A stretch of DNA of 64,000 nt from Oerskovia flava (GCF_026163685.1 NZ_JAOXSR010000002.1:424130-488129), one strand, 5' to 3'; numbered from the stretch's first letter, positions 50,853 through 60,101 are shown. The notes: generated from the letters alone by a model not told the origin. Translations and numbers: made by a program.

Positions 50853-51800
50853 TCAGACCCGGGCAAGGTCGGCAGCACCGACGATGCCGGCCTCGTTGCC
50901 CTGCTCGGCGAGCTCGATCTGCGCCTCGGGCCGGTGCCCCCGCGCGGAGAGCTGGTCGGCGAAGCCCTTGCGCACCGGCTGGAGCAGGAGGTCGCCCGCG
51001 CCTCCGACGCCGCCGCCGATGACGATCAGCTCGGGGTCGAGCAGCGCCGCCACGGACGCTGCACCCTCACCGATCCACCGTCCCAGCGTCGCGAGGAGCT
51101 CGACCGCGAGCGGGTCCCCCTCGTGCGCGGCCTGGGTGATCTGCGGTCCGGTCAGCTTCTCCGGGTCGCCGCCGGCCATCGCCAGCAGCCGCTCCGCCCG
51201 GTCCGGCTGCGCGACCAGGCTCGCCTGGCCGTCCCGCACGAGCGCGCTGCCCGAGGCGTACTGCTCCCAGCACCCCTCGTGCCCGCACCCGCAGTAGTGC
51301 CCGCCCGGCACGACCCGCATGTGCCCGACCTCCGCGGCCACGCCCCAGCGCCCACGGACGAGCTGACCGTCGACGATCACGGCACCCCCGAGCCCCGTGC
51401 CGACCGTCAGCATGAGCATGTCGGTCGCGGAGCGGCCTGCGCCGAAGCGGAACTCGGCCCACCCGGCGGCGTTCGCGTCGTTCTCCACGACGATCCGCAC
51501 GGTCTCGTCGCCGAGGAGCGCGCGCACCCGCGCCGCGAGGGCGTACTCGCGCCAGGCGATGTTCGGGGCGAAGAGGACCGTGGTCCGGTCGGAGCTGACG
51601 AAACCCGCGGCCGCGACGCCGATCGCACCGATCTCGAAGTCGGCCGCGAGCTCGCGGTAGACCTCGGCGACCGCGCGGTCGATCGACGCCACGTCGTCGG
51701 GCTCCGTGTCGCGCCGCGTCTGCGCGAGGATCACGCCGTCGTCGTCGACCACACCCGCAGCGATCTTGGTCCCGCCGATGTCGACCCCGATGGCGTGCAT
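50853..51800 (-). CDS. glk: ROK-family glucokinase
   Basis: A 315-residue ROK sugar kinase, most likely ATP-dependent glucokinase. The phosphate-1 loop is VDIGGTKIAAGVV at 6-18; the catalytic Asp is in ENDANAAGWAE; GTGLGGAVIVDGQL is phosphate-2. The ROK zinc motif is complete: GHMRVVPGGHYCGCGHEGCWEQYASG. It does not show polyphosphate-glucokinase features that I can identify. Start is ATG at 51800. It is divergent from the acyl-CoA synthetase gene and supplies glucose 6-phosphate above the PPi-type phosphofructokinase encoded nearby. Confidence 0.93.
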   Translation of the reverse strand: MHAIGVDIGGTKIAAGVVDDDGVILAQTRRDTEPDDVASIDRAVAEVYRELAADFEIGAIGVAAAGFVSSDRTTVLFAPNIAWREYALAARVRALLGDETVRIVVENDANAAGWAEFRFGAGRSATDMLMLTVGTGLGGAVIVDGQLVRGRWGVAAEVGHMRVVPGGHYCGCGHEGCWEQYASGSALVRDGQASLVAQPDRAERLLAMAGGDPEKLTGPQITQAAHEGDPLAVELLATLGRWIGEGAASVAALLDPELIVIGGGVGGAGDLLLQPVRKGFADQLSARGHRPEAQIELAEQGNEAGIVGAADLARV

Positions 51801-52034
51801 GTCAGATCCTCACTCGCGAAGTGGTCGTGGAAGGACAGCCCGGGCAGGACGCGGCCCCGGCGGCCGACCGTCCGTCGACCACCGCCCGATCCACCCGTGA
51901 CGGTCACACCGTGCTCTGCAACGGTTGCGCAACGATGCACGGCAGATGAAGGGTACCCAGTGCGGCGGTGTCCCGGACACCCGCGGACGGTCGGTAGTCT
52001 TCTCCTACCGTCGACTTCTGCCACTGGAGCCAGC

Positions 52035-53855
52035 ATGGACGAGTTCAGCACACCGCGCATCATCGATGTCGATCCGCACCACAACCTCAACGATCTCCTC
52101 GCGGCACGCGTCGCTGCCGGTCCCGGGCAACCGATGATCGAGCGCAAGACGACGCCCGACGGCCCGTGGACCGCCCTCTCGGCCCGCGACTTCGACGCCG
52201 AGGTCGTCGCCGTCGCGAAGGGCCTGGTGGCCCGCGGCATCGGCGTGGGCGACCACGTCGGCATCATGTCCCGGACCCGGTACGAGTGGACGCTGCTCGA
52301 CTGGGCGTCGTGGGCGGCCGGCGCCGTGCCCGTTCCGCTGTACGAGACGTCGAGCGCGGAGCAGGTGCAGTGGATCCTCTCCGACGCCGACGTGCGGCTC
52401 CTCGTCGTCGAGACCCCCGAGCACGCGGCCACGGTCGCGGAGGTCCGCGGCGAGGTCCCTGCGCTCTCCGACGTCCTCGTCATCGACGACGGCGGCATCG
52501 AGGCGCTCAAGACCGCCGGGGCCGGCGTCTCGGACGACGAGATCGCCACCCGACGTGGGGCGGCGGACCTCGCCGACGTCGCCACCATCATCTACACCTC
52601 GGGCACCACGGGCCGCCCCAAGGGGGCCGAGCTCACGCACGGGAACTTCTACCTGCTGACCGTCAACGCGGTCGAGGAGGTGCCGGAGGTCTTCGGTGAG
52701 CCGGGTGGCCGCACCCTGCTCTTCATGCCGCTCGCGCACGTGTTCGCACGCTTCATCGGGGTGCTCGTCGTCGCCGGTGGCACGGTGCTCGGGCACACGC
52801 CGGACACCAAGACGCTGCTCGAGGACCTGGGCACCTTCCGCCCGACGTACATCCTGTCCGTGCCGCGCGTCTTCGAGAAGGTCTACAACTCCTCGGAGCA
52901 GAAGGCGGCAGCAGGCGGAAAGCTGAAGATCTTCCACTGGGCGGCGGCGACCGCGATCGCCTACTCGCGTGCGCTCGACGACCCGAAGGGCCCCGGCCTC
53001 GGCCTCAAGCTCCAGCACAAGGTGGCGGACGTGCTGGTCTTCGGCAAGCTGCGGCACGCCCTCGGCGGACAGGCCAAGTTCGCGGTGTCGGGCGGCGCGC
53101 CGCTCGGCGAGCGGCTCGGGCACTTCTACCGCGGTATCGGCGTCCGGATCCTCGAGGGCTACGGCCTCACCGAGACGACGGCCCCCACCTGCGTCACCCG
53201 CCCGGCCCGCACGAAGATCGGGACCGTCGGCCAGCAGCTGCCCGGGTGCTCGGTGCGGGTGGAGGACGACGGCGAGATCCTCCTCAAGGGCGACCACGTC
53301 TTCCGTGGCTACCACGGCAACGAGAAGGCGACCGAGGAGGCCTTCACGGACGGGTGGTTCCGCACCGGCGACCTCGGCTCGCTCGACGCCGAGGGGTTCC
53401 TGACGATCACCGGTCGCAAGAAGGAGATCATCGTCACCGCCGCGGGCAAGAACGTCGCCCCCGCGGTGCTCGAGGACCGGATCCGCGCGCACCCCCTCGT
53501 GAGCCAGTGCGTGGTCGTGGGCGACGCGCGTCCCTTCATCGGCGCCCTCATCACGCTCGACCCCGAGGGTCTCCCGGGCTGGCTCGCCATGCACGACAAG
53601 CAGCCGATGGACGTCGCCGCCGCCTCCGAGGACCCGGACGTTCTCGCCGCGCTGGACGCCGCGGTCACCCGCGCGAACAAGGCCGTGTCCCGGGCGGAGT
53701 CGATCCGCAAGTTCAGCGTCCTGACGACCGACTTCACGATCGAGAACGGCTTTCTCACGCCGTCGCTGAAGGTCAAGCGCAGCGAGGTCCTGCGCAGCTT
53801 CGAGCGGGAGGTCGACGCGATCTACGCCGACGCCGAGATCGCCAACGGCGCGTAG
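52035..53855 (+). CDS. fadD15: Long-chain fatty acid-CoA ligase (FadD15-like)
   Basis: A 606-residue AMP-forming acyl-CoA synthetase. The adenylation core has the AMP signature YTSGTTGRPKGAELTHGN, the linker GYGLTETTAP and the hinge DGWFRTGDLGSLDAEGFLTITGRKKEIIVTAAGKNVAP. It activates long-chain fatty acids for lipid synthesis or beta-oxidation. Start is ATG at 52035 with GGAG 6 nt upstream; the long upstream open frame overlaps the glucokinase promoter and is ignored. Position corresponds to Rv2187. Confidence 0.94.
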   Translation: MDEFSTPRIIDVDPHHNLNDLLAARVAAGPGQPMIERKTTPDGPWTALSARDFDAEVVAVAKGLVARGIGVGDHVGIMSRTRYEWTLLDWASWAAGAVPVPLYETSSAEQVQWILSDADVRLLVVETPEHAATVAEVRGEVPALSDVLVIDDGGIEALKTAGAGVSDDEIATRRGAADLADVATIIYTSGTTGRPKGAELTHGNFYLLTVNAVEEVPEVFGEPGGRTLLFMPLAHVFARFIGVLVVAGGTVLGHTPDTKTLLEDLGTFRPTYILSVPRVFEKVYNSSEQKAAAGGKLKIFHWAAATAIAYSRALDDPKGPGLGLKLQHKVADVLVFGKLRHALGGQAKFAVSGGAPLGERLGHFYRGIGVRILEGYGLTETTAPTCVTRPARTKIGTVGQQLPGCSVRVEDDGEILLKGDHVFRGYHGNEKATEEAFTDGWFRTGDLGSLDAEGFLTITGRKKEIIVTAAGKNVAPAVLEDRIRAHPLVSQCVVVGDARPFIGALITLDPEGLPGWLAMHDKQPMDVAAASEDPDVLAALDAAVTRANKAVSRAESIRKFSVLTTDFTIENGFLTPSLKVKRSEVLRSFEREVDAIYADAEIANGA

Positions 53856-53870
53856 CACCCAGGTCACCGA

Positions 53871-53909
53871 CCGACGGCCGTCCGGCAGCGTGCGCCGGGC
53901 GGCCGTCGG
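53871..53909. terminator. Bidirectional terminator between fadD15-like and NYN genes
   Basis: Arms CCGACGGCCGTCCGG (53871-53885) and CCGGGCGGCCGTCGG (53895-53909) pair along 15 bp with one T-G wobble around a 9-nt loop. It lies between convergent genes. Confidence 0.7.
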
Positions 53910-53914
53910 CGTCC

Positions 53915-55318
53915 TCAGAGTCGGCCGAGCCTCGCGAGCAGGGCGGGTGCTCCGACCGCCACGGCGCCCATGGCCTGGACGTCGTCGGCGACGGCCCGGT
54001 CGGACGTGACCACGACGACGGGACGACCCACGGGTTCGGCGGCGACCAGCCTGCGGATGAGGTCGTCCGCGATCTCCCCGCTCGAGAAGAGCACTCGGAC
54101 CCCTCGCGCGGTCGTCGCCCCGCCCGATCCGGACGTGCCCGACGTCCCCGCGCCGGTACGCTGCCCGTCGAAGCAGCACGAGATCTCGGCGCCGGTCCGG
54201 GACGCGACCCGCACGAGCCCGTCGACCAGGCGGCGGCGCTGGTCGACGAGCGCGAGGTCGTCGAAGCCGGTCTTGGTGACGTTGTACCCGTCGACCACGA
54301 GGTGCGTGTGCGGGACGGAGAGCAGGTCGTCGAGGAGCGCCGGGTCGTCGCCCGACCTGCCCCGCGAGCCGGGGCGCGACACCGGGCGCGGCGTGACACT
54401 CGCCGTGCCCGCCTCGACCACCTCGGCCGGCCGGACCGCGGCCGGGGGAAGCCCGAGCTCGCGACGCAGTCCGACGGCGGCGTCCACGACCGCGTCGAGC
54501 AGGAGCTTGGCCCGGGCGTTCGCGAGGTCCGCGCCGACCTGTGCCGTGGAGCGAGCCGTCGCGCGCTCGGACTCGGCGCGCTCCCGGTCGGCCGCTGCCG
54601 CACGCCGCAGCGCGCCCGCCTCCTCCCGGGCGGCACGTGCCGCCTCGAGGTCCGCGCGCGCCGCGTCACGCTCCCGCCTCGCCTCCGCGCGGGCACGGTC
54701 GGCGTCGGACCGCAGCCGACGCTCCTGGCGGCGCAGCACGGCGAGCTGCTCGCGCGCGTCCTCGAGCTCGGCGGCGCCGGTCACCACCCGCGCACGGAGC
54801 TCGACGAGCTCGGACGTGGCGCGGTCGTGCTCCCGGCGCAGACGGTCCGCCGCGGCGTGGTCGACCTCGGCGTTCGAGCGTTCGTCGTGGGCTGCGCCCG
54901 CCCGTTCGAGGTGCGCCTGCCACCCGTCCGGGCGCAGGAGGAAGGCCCCCACGGCCAGATCGAGCGTGCCGGGCTCCGGCCGGGGGCCGCCACCGTCGTC
55001 GGGAGCGTCCTCGGGACCGTCGGCGGGATCGGTGAGCCTGCGCGCGAGCTGCGGGTGCTCGGTCGTCCAGCGGGACGCCACGGCATGCCGGAAGCCGTCG
55101 TCGCCGACGAGCGCGTGCCACAGGGGCGCCGCGCCCGACGACGCACGGCGGCGGGGCGCGAAGGTCCGCACGCGCTGGAGCGTCACCGGGACGAGCAGGG
55201 GGTCGAGCTCGCCGAGGACCCGCGCAGCGGACTCGACCAGAGCGGCCCGGACCGGCGGCGGGACGTCGGGCGATGCGGGCGTTCCGCCCTTCTTGTCGTG
55301 ACTTGCCCCTTTCCCCAT
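53915..55318 (-). CDS. NYN-domain ribonuclease-like protein with long coiled coil
   Basis: A 467-residue protein. The N-terminal region (1-150) is specific to actinobacterial homologues. Residues about 150-270 are a charged Ala/Arg/Glu coiled coil. The C-terminal 150 residues are a PIN-like NYN domain of YacP type: LVVDGYNVTKTGF holds the first catalytic Asp, ISCCFDGQRTGAG and VLFSSGEIADDLIRRL the next acidic residues, and VVTSDRAVADDVQAMGAVAV the last. Such domains are predicted endoribonucleases. Start is GTG or ATG at 55318 (MGKGASHDKKGG). It stands near the DEDD/GIY-YIG nuclease gene, which is divergent. Confidence 0.9.
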   Translation of the reverse strand: MGKGASHDKKGGTPASPDVPPPVRAALVESAARVLGELDPLLVPVTLQRVRTFAPRRRASSGAAPLWHALVGDDGFRHAVASRWTTEHPQLARRLTDPADGPEDAPDDGGGPRPEPGTLDLAVGAFLLRPDGWQAHLERAGAAHDERSNAEVDHAAADRLRREHDRATSELVELRARVVTGAAELEDAREQLAVLRRQERRLRSDADRARAEARRERDAARADLEAARAAREEAGALRRAAAADRERAESERATARSTAQVGADLANARAKLLLDAVVDAAVGLRRELGLPPAAVRPAEVVEAGTASVTPRPVSRPGSRGRSGDDPALLDDLLSVPHTHLVVDGYNVTKTGFDDLALVDQRRRLVDGLVRVASRTGAEISCCFDGQRTGAGTSGTSGSGGATTARGVRVLFSSGEIADDLIRRLVAAEPVGRPVVVVTSDRAVADDVQAMGAVAVGAPALLARLGRL

Positions 55319-55394
55319 GGCTCCACCTTAGGCGCTCGAACCCTGCACCGCCGCCGCTCCCGAAGCCGCTGGAGAAGATGTGGGTGGCTGCTCG

Positions 55395-55400
55395 TACGGT
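55395..55400 (+). promoter_or_regulatory. -10 box of a leaderless DEDD/GIY-YIG gene
   Basis: TACGGT ends 7 nt before ATG 55408. An alternative ATG at 55378 has GGAG upstream and would extend the protein by ten residues. Confidence 0.45.
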
Positions 55401-55407
55401 CACCGGC

Positions 55408-57195
55408 ATGCAGCGCACCACCCAGGCCGCCGGCACCCCGATCCGGTCCGTGCACACGCTCGAGCCAGCCCGACGGGCGGACGAGCGCGGGACGGCGGCT
55501 CCCCTGCAGCTTGGCTTCGACGAGCTGGGGACGCCCCTGCAAGACGTGACCTTCGTCGTCGTCGACCTGGAGACGACGGGCGGGTCGGCCGCCTCGTCGT
55601 CCATCACCGAGATCGGGGCCGTCAAGGTCCGCGGCGGGGAGGTGCTCGGCGAGTTCCAGACCCTCGTCAACCCCGGCGTCGCCGTCCCCGCCTTCATCGC
55701 CCGGCTCACCGGCATCAGCTCGGCCATGGTGGCCACCGCTCCGCCGGTCGAGGCCGTCCTGCCGAGCTTCCTGGAGTTCGCGCACGGGGCCGTCCTCGTC
55801 GCGCACAACGCGCCGTTCGACGTGTCGTTCCTGCGCGCCGCGTACCAGCGCGCGGGGTACGACTGGCCCGGGTACACCGTCGTCGACACGGTGGCGCTCG
55901 CCCGGCGTGTCGTCACGCGCGACGAAGCGCCGAACCACAAGCTCTCCACCCTCGCGGCCCTCTTCCGGGCGACCGTGACACCCGACCACCGCGCGCTGGC
56001 GGACGCCCGCGCTACCGTCGACGTCCTGCACGCGCTGCTCGGGCGCCTCGCAGCTTTCGGCGTGACCCACCTCGAGGACCTGGCCACGGCGGCGGACCCG
56101 GTGCCTCCGGACGTCCGTCGCAAGCGCCACCTCGCCGACGGCCTGCCCGACGCGCCCGGCGTCTACCTCTTCCACGGTCCCGACGAGGAGGTGCTGTACG
56201 TCGGCACCTCGACCTCGATCCGCCGGCGCGTCCGCAGCTACTTCACGGCGTCGGAGAAGCGTCGCCGGATCACCGAGATGGTCCGCATCGCGCACCGTGT
56301 CAGCGCGGTCGTCTGCGCGACGCCGATGGAGGCCCAGGTCCGCGAGCTCCGGCTCATCACGGAGCACTCACCGCGGTACAACCGGCGTTCACGCTTCCCC
56401 GAACGCATGACCTGGGTCCGGCTCACGGACGAGCCGTACCCGCGGCTGTCGATCGTGCGCGAGGTCCGGGAGGGGTCCGCGCACATCGGCCCGTTCTCGT
56501 CACGACGGCAGGCCCAGGAAGCCGTCGACGCCCTGCACGACGCCGTGCCCCTGCGTCAGTGCACACGCCGACTGCCCCGCTCGGCTCCTGCCGGGTCGGC
56601 CTCCTGCGCACTGGCCGAGATGGGCCGGTGCTCGGCACCGTGCACGGCACCGGTCGTCGACCTGGCGTACGCCAGGGTGGCGGACGACGCCCGCACGGCG
56701 ATGCTGGGCGACCCGGAGACCGTCGTCGACGCGCTCGCCGCACGCATCGCCCAGCTCTCCCGCGAGGAGCGGTACGAGCAGGCCGGACACGTCACCTCTC
56801 GGTTGACCTCCTACCTCGATGGGGCGAGCCGCGCGCAGCGGCTGGAGCCGCTCGCCCGGTGCTCCCAGCTCGTCGCGGCGGTCCCGCACGGGGTCGGGGG
56901 CTGGGAGATCGTCGTGGTCCGGCACGCACGACTCGCCGCGACGGCGCTGTGCACGGCCCTGCAGGACCCGATGCAGGTCGTGGAGTCGCTGGTCGCGACC
57001 GCCGAGGACGTCCCCGCGCCGGTCCCGCCTGCTCCCGCCTGCCACCCGCACGAGGCCGAGCTGGTCCTGGCGTGGCTCGAGCAGCCGGGTGTCCGCCTCG
57101 TCGAGGTCAGCGACCCGCTCGCCTCACCCGTCCGGTCCGCCCGAGCGCACCTCGGGCCCGGTCGGCTGAGCGTCCGGGTGGCCGAAGGCGCCTGA
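55408..57195 (+). CDS. DEDD exonuclease fused to a UvrC-like GIY-YIG nuclease
   Basis: A 595-residue fusion nuclease. Residues about 45-210 are a DnaQ-type 3'-5' exonuclease with all acidic residues: Asp53 and Glu55 (VVVDLETTGG), Asp138 (HNAPFDVSFL), His194 and Asp199 (DHRALADARA). Residues about 245-335 are a GIY-YIG domain (DAPGVYLFHGPDEEVLYVGTS, R-rich helix, RELRLITEHSPRYN). A Cys cluster CALAEMGRCSAPC and a UVR-like helical hairpin (LSREERYEQAGHVTSRL) follow, as in the N-terminal half of UvrC. The UvrC endonuclease V half is missing. Mycobacterial Rv2191 has this layout. A DNA repair role is likely. Confidence 0.93.
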   Translation: MQRTTQAAGTPIRSVHTLEPARRADERGTAAPLQLGFDELGTPLQDVTFVVVDLETTGGSAASSSITEIGAVKVRGGEVLGEFQTLVNPGVAVPAFIARLTGISSAMVATAPPVEAVLPSFLEFAHGAVLVAHNAPFDVSFLRAAYQRAGYDWPGYTVVDTVALARRVVTRDEAPNHKLSTLAALFRATVTPDHRALADARATVDVLHALLGRLAAFGVTHLEDLATAADPVPPDVRRKRHLADGLPDAPGVYLFHGPDEEVLYVGTSTSIRRRVRSYFTASEKRRRITEMVRIAHRVSAVVCATPMEAQVRELRLITEHSPRYNRRSRFPERMTWVRLTDEPYPRLSIVREVREGSAHIGPFSSRRQAQEAVDALHDAVPLRQCTRRLPRSAPAGSASCALAEMGRCSAPCTAPVVDLAYARVADDARTAMLGDPETVVDALAARIAQLSREERYEQAGHVTSRLTSYLDGASRAQRLEPLARCSQLVAAVPHGVGGWEIVVVRHARLAATALCTALQDPMQVVESLVATAEDVPAPVPPAPACHPHEAELVLAWLEQPGVRLVEVSDPLASPVRSARAHLGPGRLSVRVAEGA

Positions 57196-57289
57196 CGTCG
57201 GCCGCGGATAGATTGGTCCTCGGCGCCGCGAGCCCGGCGCCACGACCTCGTCGCCGAGGCGGCGCACCTGGCAGACCTACGGAGGACCC

Positions 57290-57571
57290 ATGCTCACGGC
57301 CATCGTCCTGATCGACACCGAACCGGCCCGGATCCCCGAGGTGGCCGCGGCGATCGCGGACATCACCGGCGTCAGCGAGGTCTACTCGGTGACGGGCAAG
57401 GCCGACCTGGTCGCGATGGTCCGGGTCCAGGACCACGACGACCTCTCGGGGGTCATCGCCGACCGGATCAGCAAGATCGTGGGCGTCGTGCGCACGGAGA
57501 CCTTCATCGCGTTCCGCGCCTACTCGCACGTCGACCTCGAGCAGGCGTTCGCCCTCGGGCTGGACGACTGA
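57290..57571 (+). CDS. Stand-alone Lrp/AsnC ligand-binding (RAM) domain protein
   Basis: A 93-residue protein consisting only of the AsnC_trans_reg/RAM domain: MLTAIVLIDTEPARIPEVAAAI, GVSEVYSVTGKADLVAMVRVQD and ETFIAFRAYSHVD. No DNA-binding helix-turn-helix precedes it. RAM domains bind amino acids and assemble into octamers, so this may be an amino-acid sensor. ATG at 57290 has GGAGG 4 nt upstream. It is convergent with trpD, separated by a short hairpin. Confidence 0.92.
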   Translation: MLTAIVLIDTEPARIPEVAAAIADITGVSEVYSVTGKADLVAMVRVQDHDDLSGVIADRISKIVGVVRTETFIAFRAYSHVDLEQAFALGLDD

Positions 57572-57585
57572 CGAAGGGCTCGACG

Positions 57586-57607
57586 CTCGGCCCGTCAGCG
57601 GGCCGAG
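57586..57607. terminator. Short perfect hairpin at the trpD stop
   Basis: CTCGGCCCG (57586-57594) and CGGGCCGAG (57599-57607) pair perfectly around TCAG, which contains the trpD stop codon. It can end transcription of both convergent genes. Confidence 0.6.
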
Positions 57608-58716
57608 GCCGCGGACCAGCGAGCGAGCACGTCGGCCGCCGACCCGCTGTCGACGCTCTCGCGCGCGTGCTCGATCCCCGCGGCCAGCCGCTCGACCAGC
57701 GAGCCCTGCGCCGTCCCGGCGAGGCTCGCGTCGGCGACCAGCGCAGCCGCGGCGTTGAGCAGGACCGTCTCCCGCACCGCGCCCTTCTCACCGGCGAGCA
57801 CCCGGCGCGCGACCCCCGCGTTGAACTCCGCGTCCGCCCCGCGCAGGTCGGCGACGTCGATCCCCGTCAGGCCCAGGTCGGCGACGGCGTCGAGCCGTTG
57901 CTCGATCACCGCACCGTCGCGCACCTCCCAGACCTGCGCGGGTGACGTCGCCGCCAGCTCGTCGAGGCCGTCGTCACCACGGAAGACGAGCGCCGAGATG
58001 CCGCGCCCGGCGAGGACACCCGCGATGAGCGGTGCCATCCGGGAGTTCGCGACGCCGATCGCCGCCGCACGCGGCTGGGCAGGGTTGGTCAACGGCCCGA
58101 GGAAGTTGAACGCCGTCGGGATCCCGAGCTCCTTGCGCGCCACACCGGCGTGCCGGAACGACGGGTGGAAGACCTGTGCGAAGCAGAAGGTGATGCCGAC
58201 CTCGTCGACCAGCTCGGCCACCCGCTCCGGTGGCTGGTCCAACCGGATGCCGAGCTTCTCGAGCACGTCGGCGGCACCCGACGAGCTCGACGCCGCCCGG
58301 TTGCCGTGCTTGACGACCCGGACGCCGGTCCCCGCGATGACGATCGACGCCATCGTCGAGATGTTCACGGTGTGCGCCCCGTCGCCGCCGGTGCCGACGA
58401 TGTCGACCGCGGGACCGCTGGTCGTGAACCGGTTGGCGTGGGCGAGCATGGTGTCCGCCAGCCCGGTGAGCTCGGCGACCGTCTCGCCCTTGGCCCGCAG
58501 CGCGACCAGGAAGCTCGCCAGGCGCACGGGTGAGACCTCGCCGGACATCACCTGGTCCATCGCCCACGACGTCTGCGCCTGACCGAGGTCGTGCCCCGCG
58601 AGGAGCGCGGTGAGGAGCCCGGGCCACGTCGTCGTGCCGGCGTCCGGGCTGACCGCGGCCGGGCTCACGACGGCCGGCGACGGTGCGGAGGGTGCGGGTG
58701 GCGACGGATCGATCAC
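57595..58716 (-). CDS. trpD: Anthranilate phosphoribosyltransferase
   Basis: A 373-residue TrpD enzyme, joining anthranilate to PRPP in tryptophan synthesis. Motifs are complete: [20 protein letters not shown] (PRPP loop), [57 protein letters not shown]. The first 28 residues are a Pro/Ala/Ser leader that is not part of the fold. Start is GTG at 58716, with CAGGAG 4 nt upstream. It follows the receiver-domain gene by 14 nt in the same direction. The trp genes are otherwise not nearby, as in mycobacteria (Rv2192c). Confidence 0.96.
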   Translation of the reverse strand: MIDPSPPAPSAPSPAVVSPAAVSPDAGTTTWPGLLTALLAGHDLGQAQTSWAMDQVMSGEVSPVRLASFLVALRAKGETVAELTGLADTMLAHANRFTTSGPAVDIVGTGGDGAHTVNISTMASIVIAGTGVRVVKHGNRAASSSSGAADVLEKLGIRLDQPPERVAELVDEVGITFCFAQVFHPSFRHAGVARKELGIPTAFNFLGPLTNPAQPRAAAIGVANSRMAPLIAGVLAGRGISALVFRGDDGLDELAATSPAQVWEVRDGAVIEQRLDAVADLGLTGIDVADLRGADAEFNAGVARRVLAGEKGAVRETVLLNAAAALVADASLAGTAQGSLVERLAAGIEHARESVDSGSAADVLARWSAASAR

Positions 58717-58730
58717 GGGGCTCCTGCCCT

Positions 58731-59189
58731 TCAGGACGGCGGGGTGAGCAGCGCGACGATCGCGCGCTGCAGCTCGACGGCGTCGAACGGCCGCGGCACG
58801 GCCTCGTCCGCGAGCGACCACGATGCTAGCCAACCGTCCTGCGCCCTGCCGGTGAGGACCAGCACCGGCGGGCAGGCGTAGATCTCGTTCTTCAGCTGGC
58901 GGCACAGACCCATGCCCCCGGACTTGTCCGCCTCGCCGTCGAGCACGAGCAGGTCCCAGCGCTCGTCGTCCGCGGACCGCAGCACCTCGTCGTGCGTCGC
59001 CACCTCGTGCCAGACGATGTCCGGCGCCCCCGCTCGCACCCGGCGTCCGACGGCGAGGCGGACCTGCTCGCGCACCGTCCGGTCGTCGCTGTAGAGCAGT
59101 ACCCGTGGCGCGACCCCCTCCGCGGGCGCTGTCGAGCTCGTCGTGGGGAGATGACCGGACCTCGTCGTCACCGTGGTCTCCGTCGCCAT
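58731..59189 (-). CDS. Receiver-domain (REC) protein without output domain
   Basis: A 152-residue protein. After about 28 unstructured residues comes a response-regulator receiver fold: [18 protein letters not shown] with acidic pair Asp35/Asp36, phosphoacceptor Asp84 ([17 protein letters not shown]), Thr113 (VLVLTGRAQ), and the final [17 protein letters not shown]. The Lys that normally precedes Pro in this last motif is Arg133. No DNA-binding domain is present and no kinase is nearby. Start is ATG at 59189, with a GTG three codons upstream as alternative. It is probably cotranscribed with trpD and divergent from ctaE. Confidence 0.85.
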   Translation of the reverse strand: MATETTVTTRSGHLPTTSSTAPAEGVAPRVLLYSDDRTVREQVRLAVGRRVRAGAPDIVWHEVATHDEVLRSADDERWDLLVLDGEADKSGGMGLCRQLKNEIYACPPVLVLTGRAQDGWLASWSLADEAVPRPFDAVELQRAIVALLTPPS

Positions 59190-59443
59190 TGTCGTCACCG
59201 TCGCCTTCGTCGTCGTGGTGGACCGCCGCGCCTACATCGCGTGGGCGTCGCGCCTCCGTGGCATCTTGGCACGGACGCGCCGAATGATCACCCCTGACCT
59301 CGCGCCGGACGACCCCTGCTTTTCGTGGCACTTGGACGTGATCCGTCATGAAGTGCAGGGTTCGGTGGGGAGATCTGGAGACATTGTGAGATTCGCCGCT
59401 CATGGGTGCGCGTCCCGATGACCCGATTCGCGCTGACGTCGGC

Positions 59444-59449
59444 CATAAT
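59444..59449 (+). promoter_or_regulatory. -10 box of a leaderless ctaE transcript
   Basis: CATAAT ends 7 nt before the GTG at 59457. The 190 nt upstream towards the receiver gene hold an inverted repeat GCACTT-N17-AAGTGC (59328-59356) of unknown meaning. Confidence 0.5.
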
Positions 59450-59456
59450 GGCTCTC

Positions 59457-60101
59457 GTGTCGACCGCAACGGCTGCCCCCCACGCCCATCAGCACGTGAG
59501 CGTCAACCGACCGAACCCGGTATCGGTCGGGACGATCGTGTGGCTGGCCAGCGAGCTCATGTTCTTCGCTGGTCTGTTCGCCATGTACTTCACCGTTCGA
59601 TCGGTGATGCCAGCCGAGGAGTGGCTGGCAGAGGCGGAGAAGCTCAACCTCTCGTTCGCCATCGCGAACACGACGATCCTGGTGCTGTCCTCCGTGACAT
59701 GCCAGATGGGCGTCTGGGCGGCTGAGCGCTTCCAGCCCGTACGCACCGGCTCGGTGCTCCAGGTCAATCGCTGGGGCATGAACGAGTGGATGACCCTGAC
59801 CTATGTCATGGGCGCCGTGTTCATCGGTGGCCAGATCTTCGAGTACGCCGAGCTCGTCGAGCACGGCCTGACGATCTCGTCCAGCGCCTACGGCTCCGTG
59901 TTCTTCCTCACCACCGGGTTCCACGGACTGCACGTCGTCGGTGGCCTCATCGCGTTCCTCTTCCTCCTCGGCCGCTCGTTCTCGGCCAAGAACTTCGGGC
60001 ACCACGAGGCCACGACGGCCATCGTGACGTCCTACTACTGGCACTTCGTCGACGTCGTCTGGATCGCGCTCTTCGGCGTGATCTACCTGCTCCCCTACTG
60101 A
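59457..60101 (+). CDS. ctaE: Cytochrome c oxidase subunit III
   Basis: A 214-residue membrane subunit of the aa3-type cytochrome c oxidase. Five helices are visible, from [22 protein letters not shown] through [34 protein letters not shown] to [21 protein letters not shown]. The family residues in [13 protein letters not shown] and FHGLHV are intact. Start GTG 59457 is chosen on the leaderless pattern; an ATG three codons upstream (59448) overlaps the -10 box. It opens the conserved ctaE-qcrCAB cluster of actinobacteria, encoding the bc1-aa3 supercomplex. Confidence 0.95.
   Translation: MSTATAAPHAHQHVSVNRPNPVSVGTIVWLASELMFFAGLFAMYFTVRSVMPAEEWLAEAEKLNLSFAIANTTILVLSSVTCQMGVWAAERFQPVRTGSVLQVNRWGMNEWMTLTYVMGAVFIGGQIFEYAELVEHGLTISSSAYGSVFFLTTGFHGLHVVGGLIAFLFLLGRSFSAKNFGHHEATTAIVTSYYWHFVDVVWIALFGVIYLLPY

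Noticed and set aside
59173..59421. 82-codon frame between the receiver gene and ctaE
   Set aside because: It overlaps the promoter region of ctaE, begins inside the receiver gene's 5' end on the other strand, and has no ribosome site.
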